Assembly (NCBI GenBank): GCA_905182525.1 | Contig: CAJJBV010000002.1 | Span: 248,001-312,000 of the forward strand | DNA length: 64,000 bases | Direction: 5' to 3' | DNA from: Cryomorphaceae bacterium | GTDB lineage: Bacteria; Bacteroidota; Bacteroidia; Flavobacteriales_D; Parvicellaceae | In this document: positions 17,822 through 28,395 of the stretch, piece after piece | Position numbering within the stretch: position 1 is the first letter of the stretch | Layout of the letters: each line of letters begins with the position of its first letter | The notes under the pieces: model-generated | Databases searched by the model: none | What the model saw: the letters and a program-made list of their open reading frames with translations, nothing else | Told to the model about the DNA's origin: nothing | Program-made: the position numbers and the translations under genes

Positions 17822-18261
17822 GACAAAACCTATGAAAAAGATACTACTATCAATTTTTACAATAGCCGCAATGGCACTTTCAACTTTTGGACAAGCACCA
17901 GAAGGTTTTAAATACCAAGCAGTGGTTAGAGATGCAGGAAATGCAATTATTGCCAATCAGAGCAGTTGGAATACAGCTAACAATCCAGCAAGGATCTGCA
18001 GGTGGAACAGCTGTATATACAGAAACTTTTGCTCCAACTACCAACGCATATGGTTTAGTGAATTTAGAAATAGGAACAGGAACTACATTAGATGATTTTA
18101 CTACAATAGATTGGCCAAATGGAAGTTATTTTATAGAGACTGCAATTGATGCTTCAGGTGGCAGCAACTATTCTGTAATGGGAACCAGTCAATTAATGAG
18201 TGTTCCTTATGCATTGTACGCAAAAACATCTGGTAATGGTGTAGGGCCAGCAGGACTTAAC

Positions 18262-19115
18262 GGATTATCAACTTATGATTTAGCATTTTCTATAGACAGT
18301 ACAATTGGAACAGCACAACAATGGTTAGCATCTTTAACTGGACCAGACGGATTACCAGGGGCTAGTGGTTTATCGGCTTATGACTTGGCATACTCTTTAG
18401 ATAGTACAATAGGAACAGCACAACAATGGTTAACATCTTTAACTGGTACAGACGGATTAGACGGAGCACCAGGTTCAGATGGACAAGATGGCCCAATAGG
18501 ACCACAAGGATCTAATGGTTTATCTGCTTATAATTTAGCCTTTATTGCAGATAGTACTATTGGAACTGAACTACAATGGTTATCATCATTAAAAGGAGAT
18601 ACAGGATTAGCTGGACCAATAGGTCCCAATAGGTCCATCAGGTGGGCCAGTAGGTCCAATAGGATCCACAGGGAGATACAGGAATTGCTAGGCCCACATA
18701 GGAGCTAATGGTTTATCGGCTTATGATCTGGCTTATGTAGCTGACACTAATATTGGAACGGAACTACAGTGGTTATCATCATTAAAAGGAGATACAGGAA
18801 TTAGCTGGCCCAATAGGCCTAAGGTCCATCTGGTGGTCCACTAGGACCACAAGGATTAAAGGGAGACTACAGGAATATAGCTGGTCCCAATAGGAGCTAA
18901 TGGTTTATCGGCATATGATTTGGCTTATGTAGCTGACACTAATATTGGAACAGAACTACAATGGTTATCATCATTAAAAGGAGATACAGGAATTGCTGGC
19001 CCAACAGGGTCTCAAGGTTCTGATGGTTTGTCTGCTTATAATCTAGCATATGTTGGAGATAGCAATATAGGAACGGAACTACAGTGGTTGGCTTCATTAA
19101 AGGGAGATACAGGAT
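18262..19115 (+). repeat. Six copies of a spacer module (GLSAYDLA...GTELQWLSSLKG)
   Basis: Direct imperfect repeats of about 75 nt core, spaced 100-190 nt apart and starting near 18262, 18370, 18517, 18711, 18905 and 19029. Each encodes G-L-S-A-Y-D/N-L-A, about 7 variable residues, I-G-T, E/A-L/Q-Q-W-L and S-L-K/T-G, then short Gly-X-Y segments. Similar modules interrupt collagen-like repeats in other bacterial and phage fibre proteins. Copies 3 to 6 are the most alike, indicating recent duplication. Confidence 0.8.
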
Positions 19116-19379
19116 TAACTGGAGTACCAGGATTGAGGAATACCGGAACAAGGAATTGCAGGAATTAATGGAACTAATGGTGTTGACGGAATTAACGGTA
19201 TTGACGGTGCAACAGGTCCAGCAGGATCAGATGGAGTAGATGGAAATGACGGTGCAACAGGATCAGATGGAGCAGATGGATCAGATGGAACTGACGGAGC
19301 AACTGGTTTACAAGGTCCGGATTGAAAGGAGCAACAGGTTCAGCAGGAGCAAATGGAACAAACGGTGCAACAGGCCCAC

Positions 19380-20110
19380 AAGGACCAATAGGAAATGACG
19401 GAGCTGCTGGAGCAACAGGCCCAGAAGGAGCAACGGAACTGACGGATCAGCGGAGCAAGGTGGACGGACAAAGGTAATGACGGAGCAGCAGGAGCAACCG
19501 GTGCACGGACCAACGGTAATGACGGAGCTGCTGGAGCAACAGGTCCACAAGGACCAATAGGAAATGACGGATCTGCTGGAGCAACCGGTGCACAAGGACC
19601 AATAGGAAATGACGGAGCTGCTGGAGCAACAGGCCCACAAGGACCAATAGGAAATGACGGATCTGCTGGAGCAACCGGTGCACAAGGACCAATAGGAAAT
19701 GACGGAGCTGCTGGAGCAACCGGTGCACAAGGACCAATAGGAAATGACGGAGCTGCTGGAGCAACCGGTGCACAAGGACCAATAGGAAATGACGGAGCTG
19801 CTGGAGCAACAGGCCCACAAGGACCAATAGGAAATGACGGATCTGCTGGAGCAACCGGTGCACAAGGACCAATAGGAAATGACGGAGCAGCTGGAGCAAC
19901 AGGTCCACAAGGACCAATAGGAAATGACGGAGCTGCTGGAGCAACAGGCCCACAAGGACCAATAGGAAATGACGGAGCTGCTGGAGCAACCGGTGCACAA
20001 GGACCAATAGGAAATGACGGAGCTAGCTGGAGCAACCGGTCCACAAGGACCAATAGGAAATGACGGATGCGGAGCACCGGGCACAAGGACCAATAGGAAA
20101 TGACGGAGCT
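19380..20110 (+). repeat. 45-nt tandem repeat encoding collagen-like Gly-X-Y (15 residues per unit)
   Basis: About 14 units coding for [15 protein letters not shown] or variants ([12 protein letters not shown]). Eleven units beginning at 19561, 19606, 19651 and so on to 20011 keep an exact 45-nt step with no indel. Units on both sides carry small insertions and deletions. Two unit types (CCCACAA and GTGCACAA endings) alternate irregularly, suggesting unequal exchange. The repeat is clearly more GC-rich than the surroundings. Confidence 0.9.
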
Positions 20111-20397
20111 GCTGGAGCAACCGGGTATTAGGACAATGGAACTAACGGAATAGACGGAGCACCGGGTATTGATGGAACTACAACTAGGAAAGACGGAGCA
20201 ACGGTAGATGGAGCAACGGATGCACACCGGGTATTGATGGAACTAACGGAATTGACGGTAACGTAGACGGAGCTAGACGGAATTGCACAGGAGCTGACGG
20301 AAATGAGGAGCTGACGGATCAGATGCTACAAATTATTGGACAGAAGATGGAAGTAATGTTTATAGAAGTTCTGGCAACGTTGGTATTGGCACGACTT

Positions 20398-20596
20398 CGC
20401 CCGTTTCCGCGTTACACGTTAAGACTACCACACAGTTTCAGGGAATTTTCTTAGATGATGAAAGTGGCTTGATTGCCAAAATAGCAAGAGGGGATGCAAC
20501 TGGTGACCCATATTTTAAACTTTATAGTTCGATTAGCGGTAATGGAGTAGACATTCAGTCAAATGGGTCCAGTTATTTTAATGGTGGCAACGTTGG
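20398..20596 (+). repeat. 199-bp direct repeat, copy 1 (tail-fibre stalk module)
   Basis: Nearly identical to 21124-21322 at an offset of 726 nt, with only about two substitutions visible (GGT/AGT in SGNG/SSNG, and a silent T/C). It encodes PVSALHVKTTTQFQGIF and the following module up to SYFNGGNVG. Confidence 0.9.
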
Positions 20597-21123
20597 AATT
20601 GGAACTAGTTCGCCCGTTTATAAATTGGATTTACGTGGAAGCGGTGACCAAGTTATAAATGTTTATAGCGACGGTACAGGAGAGGCATATGCAAGATTTT
20701 CACAAAATAACAACACAACATCTGGTCCTTTGATGTATATCGGTGCATTTGGTACTACACCGTCGACGTTTCATTGTGGCATCAATTCGAGATACAATTT
20801 CCCAATTAAATTTCATCAAAACAACATAACACGTATGACAATAGCGAATGGCGGCAACGTGGGCATCGGTACAACTACGCCAGGCCATCCACTTCATATT
20901 CAAGGGCCGGGAACTGGAGGACAGTTGTTGAAACTTAGTGGTACTTCAAATACTTGGTTGGAATTAGAAGCAGATTATGATGGTACACCTCAAGGATGGG
21001 GACTAGCTTCTTACGAAACTGGAAGTTTTCATTTTTACAAACGGACAGGAACCGCAGGTGGAGGTACTATTGGTTTTAAAATGACCATAACAGATCAAGG
21101 CAACGTTGGAATTGGAACTACTA

Positions 21124-21322
21124 CGCCCGTTTCCGCGTTACACGTTAAGACTACCACACAGTTTCAGGGAATTTTCTTAGATGATGAAAGTGGCTTGATT
21201 GCCAAAATAGCAAGAGGGGATGCAACTGGTGACCCATATTTTAAACTTTATAGTTCGATTAGCAGTAATGGAGTAGACATTCAGTCAAATGGGTCCAGTT
21301 ATTTTAATGGCGGCAACGTTGG
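21124..21322 (+). repeat. 199-bp direct repeat, copy 2 (tail-fibre stalk module)
   Basis: Second copy of the block at 20398-20596, in the same reading frame and same gene. The flanking modules differ, so only this module was duplicated or gene-converted. Confidence 0.9.
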
Positions 21323-23066
21323 TATTGGAACTACTTCGCCAACTAAAAAATTACATATAACAGGTGATGGAGGTAATGACGCGGCAATTAGAATACAATC
21401 TACAAATTCCAGCGGTGCCGGATTTATGTATATGCAACGTAATACCGATGGCAAATCTTATGTGCTGAATGGTAGTAATCAGGCTTTAATATTGGGAGCA
21501 AATAACAATACAAGTCAATTATATTTAAAAGAAAACGGCAACGTTGGTATTGGAACCACTGCGCCCGCCACAAAGTTACAAGTTGGTAATCAACCTATTC
21601 ATAGCAATGCTAGAGTTTGGGATGCAAATACTCCACTAGCATTATTTCACCCGACAGTTACTTCTAATACTGTACTAAATGATCCAAAGCCTGTTCTTAT
21701 ACTGGGTAGAGATGGTACTAGTTCAGAAGCATATGGAGCATTAGCAACTTTCAACCTTTCAAGATATGAGAATAGTGTAACAAACTCTAGAACACGTCTA
21801 GACATTGCCTTAACTAAAAATAATTTTGTGGATGTTAACGTTATGACACTTCTATCAAGCGGCAAGGTTGGTATAGGAACTACTTCGCCAAGAGCAACAT
21901 TAAATGTAACAAATGACATCTCAAACAATTCCGAAGGGAATACAATACCTAATGCCTATGGTGGAAATGCTACGACAACACTTGTCTTAGGTCATGGTGT
22001 AACAGGATCAACTCCAAATTACTGGGGCTTAAATATTGGGACATTATATAATGGAAAATCTTATTTACAAGGGAGTCATACAAATGGAAGTTCTTTTTAC
22101 GATATATTACTAAATCCAAATGGTGGCAAAGTGGGTATCGGCACGGATTCGCCATATGCTCCACTAACTGTTAATGGCTTTGTAAGTACACCAAACGCAA
22201 GTTATCGTGGCATTCGTTATGCTGATTGGTATACAAATTTTGGTGATATGGGTGTCCGGAGCGATTATGATGCTTCTCATGGGCATGGTAGTTCTAGTAA
22301 TAAGATTTCGATTCAAAGTCAATACAGTATGCATATTCAGAATGGAGTTCTTTTAATTTCTTCTGATAAACGAATAAAAGATGTTATTGGTAGAAGTGGT
22401 TCTAAAGGAGATTTATCGACTTTGTTATCTGTTGAAATAACAGATTATAAAATGAAAGATAAAGTTGTTTATGGTAACCAAATAGCCAAAAAAGTCATTG
22501 CCCAGCAATTAAAGAGCGTGTATCCTCAAGCTGTTTCGTTACAAACAAGCGTTATTCCCAACATTTATAAAGCCGCAGAGATCAAGGAGGGGTATGTTGC
22601 CCTGCAAACAGATTTAAAAAAAGGCGATAGGGTGAAATTGATTTTAATGAAGGTGAGCAGACTAGAGGAAATAGTTGAAGTGTTGAGATGCTGATCAGAA
22701 TGGCTTTACCATAGAAAACAAAAAGGACGGAAAAGTATTTGTTTTCGGAAAGGAAGTGGATGACTTTCATGTAGTAGACTACGATGCGGTTTCTATGTTA
22801 AATGTTTCTGCTACTCAAGAGCTTTACAAGCTAATTTTAAAGCAACAGAAAACTATTGAAAAGCAAAAAGAACAAATTGATGCTCAGAAAGCACAAGTTG
22901 ACGTACAGAAAGCACAAATTTCTGCTCAAATAGATGAATCAAAAAAAGTACAGTCTAATTTTGATGAAAGATTAAAAAATCTTGAAATTCTTTTTAATAT
23001 TTCAAAATTAAACGAATAGTACTAGAAGTTTCTAACTATTAAATAGTTGCTTTGACTAAATTTATA

Positions 23067-23098
23067 AAATGGCCTTCTTTTAGAAGGTCATTTTTTTT
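23067..23098 (+). terminator. Rho-independent terminator after the collagen-like gene
   Basis: AAATGGCCTTCT pairs with AGAAGGTCATTT (one G-T pair) and is followed by a long T-run. It lies 47 nt after the gene's final stop and separates it from sdhCAB. Confidence 0.8.
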
Positions 23099-23242
23099 AT
23101 CCCTATTTCAACTAGAATTAGCAATGCTTTTTAATTTTTCTTTAAAAACCCTTTTCTATCCTCTATTATTTAACTTATTTATAATTGGTCTAAATAGATA
23201 AAAATGATTGTTTGTTGAGTCATATTTTTAAAACCTATGACT

Positions 23243-23269
23243 TTGACATTACATTGTTTACTACATTTG
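23243..23269 (+). promoter_or_regulatory. Promoter for sdhCAB
   Basis: TTG at 23243-23245 (part of TTGACA), a 16-nt spacer and TACATTTG at 23262-23269, matching the Bacteroidota consensus. The sdhC ATG begins 24 nt downstream. The 274-nt gap before sdhC holds this, the upstream terminator and no ORF. Confidence 0.6.
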
Positions 23270-23293
23270 TAATAGATAACTAAACATTTAAAT

Positions 23294-23974
23294 ATGAGTA
23301 AATCTACTTTTTATACCTCAATAGGTTATAAAATACTGATGGCCCTTTCAGGACTATTTTTAATGTTTTTTTTGCTTCAACACCTAGTAATCAACTCCCT
23401 ATCTGTAATAAGTCCAGATGCGTTTAATGAAGCTTCTCATTTTATGGGAACCAACCCATTGGTACAATTTTTATTGCAGCCAGTATTAATTTTTGGTGTG
23501 GTATTTCACTTTATAATGGGTTTCTTTTTAGATCTAAAAAACAGAAAATCAAGATCGATTAATTACGCTTACAACAAGCCATCTGCAAACTCATCTTGGG
23601 TTTCTAGAAATATGATTATTAGTGGTTTAACGGTACTAGCTTTTCTAGGTATTCATTTTGTAGATTTTTGGATCCCCGAAATTTCTACTAAATATATTCA
23701 GGGAGACATGAGCGGTATGCATAACGGAGAGTTTCGATACTTTCACGAGTTACACGAGAAATTTGCAGCTATGCCAAGAGTTATAGCCTACATTATTGCA
23801 TTTATATTCTTGTCCCTTCATTTATTACATGGTTTTCAGTCCTCTTTCCAAAGTGTTGGAGTATCTACTAGCAAAACAAGAATGACTTTTTATAAATTTG
23901 GAAATATTTTTGCAATAATTGTACCTACTGGTTTTATACTAATAGCATTGTTTCACTTTATAACCCAACATTAA
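23294..23974 (+). CDS. sdhC: Succinate dehydrogenase cytochrome b subunit (b558 type)
   Basis: 226 residues with five predicted membrane helices, the single-subunit diheme anchor found in Bacteroidota. It carries electrons from SdhB to menaquinone. Histidines typical of heme ligation occur in LLQHLVIN (helix 1), VFHFIMGF (helix 2), GIHFVDFW (helix 3) and [14 protein letters not shown] (helix 4). It ends 5 nt before sdhA. Confidence 0.93.
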   Translation: MSKSTFYTSIGYKILMALSGLFLMFFLLQHLVINSLSVISPDAFNEASHFMGTNPLVQFLLQPVLIFGVVFHFIMGFFLDLKNRKSRSINYAYNKPSANSSWVSRNMIISGLTVLAFLGIHFVDFWIPEISTKYIQGDMSGMHNGEFRYFHELHEKFAAMPRVIAYIIAFIFLSLHLLHGFQSSFQSVGVSTSKTRMTFYKFGNIFAIIVPTGFILIALFHFITQH

Positions 23975-23979
23975 TAATT

Positions 23980-25983
23980 ATGGCATCATTAAATTCTGGC
24001 GTACCAAATGGGGAATTGAAGGACAAATGGACTCAGTACAAAGATTCTATTGATTTAGTAAACCCAGCCAATAAAAGAAATATAGACGTTATAGTAGTTG
24101 GAACTGGTCTTGCTGGAGGATCTGCTTCTGCAACTTTAGCGGAACTTGGCTACAACGTTAAAGCTTTTTGTTATCAAGACAGTCCAAGAAGAGCACATTC
24201 TATTGCTGCTCAAGGAGGAATTAATGCAGCTAAAAATTACCAAGGAGACGGTGATTCAACTTATAGATTATTTTACGATACTGTTAAAGGGGGTGATTAT
24301 AGATCTAGAGAAGCAAATGTTTATAGGTTAGCAGAAGTTTCTACCAATATTATAGATCAATGTGTTGCTCAAGGAGTTCCATTTGCTAGAGATTATGGCG
24401 GACTTTTAGACAATAGATCATTTGGTGGAGTTTTGGTTTCTAGAACTTTTTACGCAAAAGGACAAACTGGACAACAGCTTCTTTTAGGTGCTTATTCTGC
24501 AATGAATAGACAAATTGCAAGAGGAAAAATACAAATGCACAATCGTCATGAAATGCTCGATGTTGTAGTTGTAGACGGTAAGGCTAGAGGAATTATTGCA
24601 AGAAATTTAATTACTGGAGAAATTGAAAAACATTCAGCCCACGCTGTTGTAATCGCTTCTGGTGGTTATGGAAATGTATATTTTTTATCTACCAACGCAA
24701 TGGGAAGTAATACAACCGCTGCTTGGAAAATACATAAAAAAGGAGCCTATTTTGCCAACCCATGTTATACCCAAATTCACCCAACTTGTATTCCAAGATC
24801 TGGAGATTACCAATCTAAGCTAACCCTTATGTCAGAGTCTTTGAGAAACGATGGTAGAATATGGGTTCCTAAAAATATGGAAGACGTTAAAGCTTTAAGG
24901 GCTGGAACTTTAAAAGCTACAGAAATTTCAGAAGAGAACAGAGATTATTATTTAGAAAGAAGGTACCCAGCTTTTGGAAATTTGGTTCCTAGAGATGTAG
25001 CTTCAAGAGCTGCAAAAGAAAGATGTGATGAGGGATATGGCGTCAACAAAACCGGTGAGGCAGTGTATTTAGATTTTAGCTCTGCAATCACTAGATACGG
25101 AAAAGAACAAGTTCTTTTACAAGGAGAAGATGCAAACGATAATAATTTGATCAAAAAAATGGGTCAAGAAATTATTAAATCAAAATATGGGAACTTGTTT
25201 CAGATGTATGAAAAAATAGTTGACGAGAATCCTTATGAAATGCCAATGATGATTTACCCTGCTGTACATTATACTATGGGAGGAATTTGGGTGGATTATA
25301 ACTTAATGACCACAGTTCCAGGACTATATGCGATTGGAGAAGCAAACTTCTCCGACCATGGCTCTAACAGACTTGGTGCTTCTGCGTTAATGCAAGGCTT
25401 AGCTGATGGTTATTTTGTCCTTCCTTATACCATAGGAGATTATTTATCGGATGACATTAGAACAGGACCAATTTCTACAGAAACTCCTGAATTTATAAAG
25501 GCGGAAGATGATGTGAAAAACACTTTAAGCCAATTGTTAGGAAATACAGGAACTCATACGGTTGATTATTATCACAAAAAGCTAGGTAAGATAATGTGGG
25601 ATAAGTGTGGAATGGCTAGAACAGAACCTGGTTTAAAAGAAGCTATTAAAGAAATAAAAGAGCTCAGAGAAGATTTTTGGAAAAATGTAAAAGTCCCAGG
25701 TGAATTAAATGAGCTTAATAAAGAATTAGAAAAAGCGGGAAGAGTTGCTGATTTTTTAGAGCTTGGTGAATTATTTGCAAAAGATGCACTTACTAGAAAT
25801 GAATCTTGCGGAGGTCATTTTAGAGAAGAATATGCGACTAAAGAGGGCGAAGCAAAAAGAGATGATAAAAATTTCAACTTTGTTTCAGCATGGGAATACA
25901 AAGGAGAGCCTTCCGATGCTAAGCTGCACAAGGAAAAGTTGGAATTTGATAATATTGAGGTAAAAGAAAGATCTTATAAATAA
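23980..25983 (+). CDS. sdhA: Succinate dehydrogenase/fumarate reductase flavoprotein subunit
   Basis: 667 residues, full length. It oxidises succinate to fumarate with covalently bound FAD. The dinucleotide fold is [19 protein letters not shown], and the FAD-linking histidine lies in [17 protein letters not shown]. Substrate-binding and catalytic segments include THPTCIP-like [12 protein letters not shown] and [31 protein letters not shown] is close to the canonical SGVHGANRLGSNSL. It lies between sdhC and sdhB in one operon. Confidence 0.97.
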   Translation: MASLNSGVPNGELKDKWTQYKDSIDLVNPANKRNIDVIVVGTGLAGGSASATLAELGYNVKAFCYQDSPRRAHSIAAQGGINAAKNYQGDGDSTYRLFYDTVKGGDYRSREANVYRLAEVSTNIIDQCVAQGVPFARDYGGLLDNRSFGGVLVSRTFYAKGQTGQQLLLGAYSAMNRQIARGKIQMHNRHEMLDVVVVDGKARGIIARNLITGEIEKHSAHAVVIASGGYGNVYFLSTNAMGSNTTAAWKIHKKGAYFANPCYTQIHPTCIPRSGDYQSKLTLMSESLRNDGRIWVPKNMEDVKALRAGTLKATEISEENRDYYLERRYPAFGNLVPRDVASRAAKERCDEGYGVNKTGEAVYLDFSSAITRYGKEQVLLQGEDANDNNLIKKMGQEIIKSKYGNLFQMYEKIVDENPYEMPMMIYPAVHYTMGGIWVDYNLMTTVPGLYAIGEANFSDHGSNRLGASALMQGLADGYFVLPYTIGDYLSDDIRTGPISTETPEFIKAEDDVKNTLSQLLGNTGTHTVDYYHKKLGKIMWDKCGMARTEPGLKEAIKEIKELREDFWKNVKVPGELNELNKELEKAGRVADFLELGELFAKDALTRNESCGGHFREEYATKEGEAKRDDKNFNFVSAWEYKGEPSDAKLHKEKLEFDNIEVKERSYK

Positions 25984-25991
25984 CATAAAAG

Positions 25992-26738
25992 ATGAATTTA
26001 ACACTTGAAATCTGGAGACAAAAAAGTAATTCTGAAAAAGGAGCCTTAGAAACCTATCCAATAAGTGAAGTTTCTGAAGACATGTCTTTTTTAGAGATGC
26101 TAGATGTTTTAAACGAAGAATTGATTGAGAAAGGAATTGATCCTGTAGCATTTGATCATGACTGTAGAGAAGGAATTTGTGGAATGTGTTCATTATATAT
26201 TAACGGAGAAGCGCATGGGCCAGATAGAAGAGTAACTACTTGCCAACTTCATATGAGGAAGTTTAAAGATGGGGATACTATATTTATTGAACCATTTAGA
26301 GCTAATGCCTTTCCAGTGGTGAAAGATTTAGTGGTAGATAGATCTGCATTTGATAGAATACAACAAGCAGGAGGTTTTGTTTCGGTAAATACTTCTGGAA
26401 ATACTCAAGATGCTAATACTATACCTATTCCTAAAGATGATGCAGATACTGCTTTTGATGCTGCAACTTGTATTGGTTGTGGTGCATGTGTTGCATCTTG
26501 TAAAAACTCATCTGCTATGCTTTTTGTATCGGCTAAAGTTTCTCAATTTTCTTTATTACCTCAAGGTAAAGTAGAAGCCAAAGAAAGAGTGATAAATATG
26601 GTTAATAAAATGGATGAAGAAGGTTTTGGGAATTGCACCAATACAGGTGCTTGTGAAGTAGAATGTCCAAAAGGTATTTCGTTAGATAACATTTCAAGAA
26701 TGAATAGAGAGTTTATAACTGCTAACGTTAAAAAATAA
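25992..26738 (+). CDS. sdhB: Succinate dehydrogenase/fumarate reductase iron-sulfur subunit
   Basis: 248 residues. The amino-terminal [2Fe-2S] ferredoxin domain has CREGICGMC with a later Cys in VTTCQLH. The carboxy-terminal domain has [11 protein letters not shown] and [15 protein letters not shown] for the [4Fe-4S] and [3Fe-4S] clusters. It links SdhA to the SdhC heme. It starts 8 nt after sdhA and ends directly against the convergent next gene. Confidence 0.97.
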   Translation: MNLTLEIWRQKSNSEKGALETYPISEVSEDMSFLEMLDVLNEELIEKGIDPVAFDHDCREGICGMCSLYINGEAHGPDRRVTTCQLHMRKFKDGDTIFIEPFRANAFPVVKDLVVDRSAFDRIQQAGGFVSVNTSGNTQDANTIPIPKDDADTAFDAATCIGCGACVASCKNSSAMLFVSAKVSQFSLLPQGKVEAKERVINMVNKMDEEGFGNCTNTGACEVECPKGISLDNISRMNREFITANVKK

Positions 26739-27230
26739 TTATTTACTTATTTGAGCTTCAATTATTTTATCTCGGATGACTCTATTGTATTCAAAATCCC
26801 ACATTAATTTCTTTTTGGTATAATCATAATAAGCTATTGAGACAGGCTCTTTTTTTAAAAAATCAAATTGATTTTCTTCATTGTATTTAAACAAACTAAT
26901 CTCAGCCTTAAGACGGTGAGCTATTTTCTTTTTAGGAATATTCTTAGCATCTATTGTGAAATATTTTGAAACATAACCTTCATGGGACAATTGAAATTTA
27001 TAAATGCCTTTTGAAGTTATTTTTTTTTGGAAATTATGACTAGATATTTTAAAATTCTCAAATTCAGTATTATTTTTAGAGATTTTAACAGTACAATTTT
27101 TCAAATGATTTTTGCTATTTTCATAATGGATTAGCTCTATTTTTAATTTTATAGAGACTTCATTTTGAGACTTCATTATAAAATTTAAAGTTGTTAAATA
27201 GATAACTAGAAACAGTATTTTTAAATTCAT
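26739..27230 (-). CDS. Secreted protein of unknown function, Bacteroidota-type
   Basis: 163 residues. The amino terminus (MNLKILFLVIYLTTLNFIMKSQ) looks like a signal peptide. The rest has GIYKFQLSHEGYVSKYFTIDAKNIP and LFKYNEENQFDFLKKEPVSIAYYD, each split by variable residues. This two-block pattern (GYvsK...T..iP; LF...l.kPva.I.Yd) recurs in unnamed Bacteroidota exported proteins and suggests a beta-sandwich. No catalytic motif is seen. It is separated from metF by 55 nt and could be its downstream partner. Confidence 0.6.
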   Translation of the reverse strand: MNLKILFLVIYLTTLNFIMKSQNEVSIKLKIELIHYENSKNHLKNCTVKISKNNTEFENFKISSHNFQKKITSKGIYKFQLSHEGYVSKYFTIDAKNIPKKKIAHRLKAEISLFKYNEENQFDFLKKEPVSIAYYDYTKKKLMWDFEYNRVIRDKIIEAQISK

Positions 27231-27285
27231 TTTAAGAAGGCTTTCTCAATATATATTGAAATAAAACCACAATACATTTTTAAGA

Positions 27286-28236
27286 CTAAAAAATTTCACG
27301 AGCTATATTTTTAACGGCTTCTCCTTTACCCATTGTATAAAAATGTAATATAGGCACACCTGCATCCATTAATTCTTTCGATTGCTGAATAGCCCATTCT
27401 GTTCCTATTTTTAAAACATCCGCATTAGACTTAGATTTTTCCAATTCATTTGATAATTCTTCAGGAAAATTAGTATTAAAAAATTTAGGTATAAAACTTA
27501 GGTGCCTAAGATTTGTAAGAGGCTTAAGCCCAGGTATAATAGGAACGGTAATTCCAATACTTCTGCATTTTTTTACAAATTCAAAATATTTTTGATTGTC
27601 ATAAAAAAGTTGTGTGACTATATATTCAGCTCCAGCGTCTACTTTTGCTTTTAAATGTTTTAAGTCACTATTTAAGTTCATTGCTTCAAAATGTTTTTCG
27701 GGATAACCTGCAGTTCCAATACAAAAGTTAGCTGGACTATTTTTAGTTTCTTCATATAAATATTGACCATTATTCATATCATCTATTTGCTTAATTAAAT
27801 CAATAGCATATTTACTACCTCCTTTTGTAGCAACAAAAGAAGATTCATTTTTTAGTGGATCTCCTCTTAAAGCAAGAACATTGTCAATACCTAAAAACTT
27901 TAAATCAATCAAAGCGCTTTCAGTATCTTCTTTTGTAAACCCTCCGCATATAATATGAGGAATTGCATCGACTTTATATTTATTCATTAAAGCGGCACAA
28001 ATCCCAACAGTACCAGGTCTTTTTTTAATAGATACTTTTTTAAGAAGTCCGTCTCCCATTTTTTTGTACTCATAATCTTCTCTATGGTAAGTAACATTAA
28101 TAAATGGAGGTTTAAATTCCATTAAGGGATCAATTCCATTACAAATATCCTCAATGCCTTTACCTTTTAGAGGAGGGAGTATTTCAAATGAGAATATTGT
28201 TTTTTTGCTATTATTGATGTAATCTACTACTTTCAT
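27286..28236 (-). CDS. metF: 5,10-methylenetetrahydrofolate reductase
   Basis: 316 residues, a TIM-barrel flavoenzyme reducing methylene-THF to methyl-THF for methionine synthesis. Marks: FSFEILPPLKGKG at the amino terminus, FINVTYHREDY, NVLALRGDP and CIGTAGYPEKH. AEYIVTQLFYDNQKYFEFV is followed by IIPGLKPLT and a late PILHFYTMGKGEAV. No other methionine-pathway gene is adjacent. Confidence 0.96.
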   Translation of the reverse strand: MKVVDYINNSKKTIFSFEILPPLKGKGIEDICNGIDPLMEFKPPFINVTYHREDYEYKKMGDGLLKKVSIKKRPGTVGICAALMNKYKVDAIPHIICGGFTKEDTESALIDLKFLGIDNVLALRGDPLKNESSFVATKGGSKYAIDLIKQIDDMNNGQYLYEETKNSPANFCIGTAGYPEKHFEAMNLNSDLKHLKAKVDAGAEYIVTQLFYDNQKYFEFVKKCRSIGITVPIIPGLKPLTNLRHLSFIPKFFNTNFPEELSNELEKSKSNADVLKIGTEWAIQQSKELMDAGVPILHFYTMGKGEAVKNIAREIF

Positions 28237-28381
28237 TTAAAGACAAAATAAGTTCTTAATATCAAGAAAACCAAACTACATACATTTCTATAAACAAGAT
28301 TTGTTTAAACAAGTTTACAATCCTAATGACTAATAAAGAATATTATATATGTCAACAACTTCATTTTTAGGGTTTATATAG

Positions 28382-28389
28382 TACATTTG
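28382..28389 (+). promoter_or_regulatory. Candidate -7 element for lepA
   Basis: TACATTTG, a perfect TAnnTTTG match, ends 6 nt before the lepA ATG at 28396, which would make the transcript leaderless. No TTG at the ideal distance is seen. Confidence 0.4.
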
Positions 28390-28395
28390 CTGAAG

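Larger units (their letters stand above)
17832..23019 (+). pseudogene. Giant collagen-like/tail-fibre-like surface protein with S74-type chaperone domain, frame-disrupted
   Basis: One former or miscalled gene of about 1,730 codons. It has a signal peptide (MKKILLSIFTIAAMALSTFG), a Bacteroidota adhesin head (APEGFKYQAVVRDAGNAII to MSVPYALYAKTS), and six GLSAYDLA...GTELQWLSSLKG spacer modules. Gly-X-Y collagen-like repeats follow, then a stalk with eight GNVGIGTTSP-like motifs, an S74/endosialidase-type intramolecular chaperone domain (SSDKRIKDVIG at about 22360, with the Ser and Lys of the self-cleavage dyad), and a coiled coil. Frames break near 17961 (one extra base), repeatedly between 18620 and 19560 and between 20025 and 20330, and several times at 22640-22690. 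After the last, translation resumes as DADQNGFTIE. Coding sense continues past each break, so this is either a decaying gene or an assembly error. Confidence 0.8.

Noticed and set aside
19308-20227. Long minus-strand reading frames (up to about 295 codons) across the collagen-like repeat
   Set aside because: They mirror the 45-nt repeat: Gly/Pro-rich plus-strand codons give few stops in antisense. Repetitive products such as [15 protein letters not shown] have no independent coding sign.
17357-23019. Prophage tail-fibre locus
   Set aside because: S74 and fibre motifs are phage-like, but there are no structural, integrase or lysis genes, and both proteins have signal peptides. A chromosomal surface adhesin fits better.
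23020-23293. Possible gene between the fibre gene and sdhC
   Set aside because: No ORF of useful length. The gap is explained by a terminator and the sdh promoter.
27246-27259. Palindrome TCAATATATATTGA upstream of the minus-strand secreted protein
   Set aside because: A simple AT palindrome is expected by chance in this composition, and there is no regulator gene nearby.
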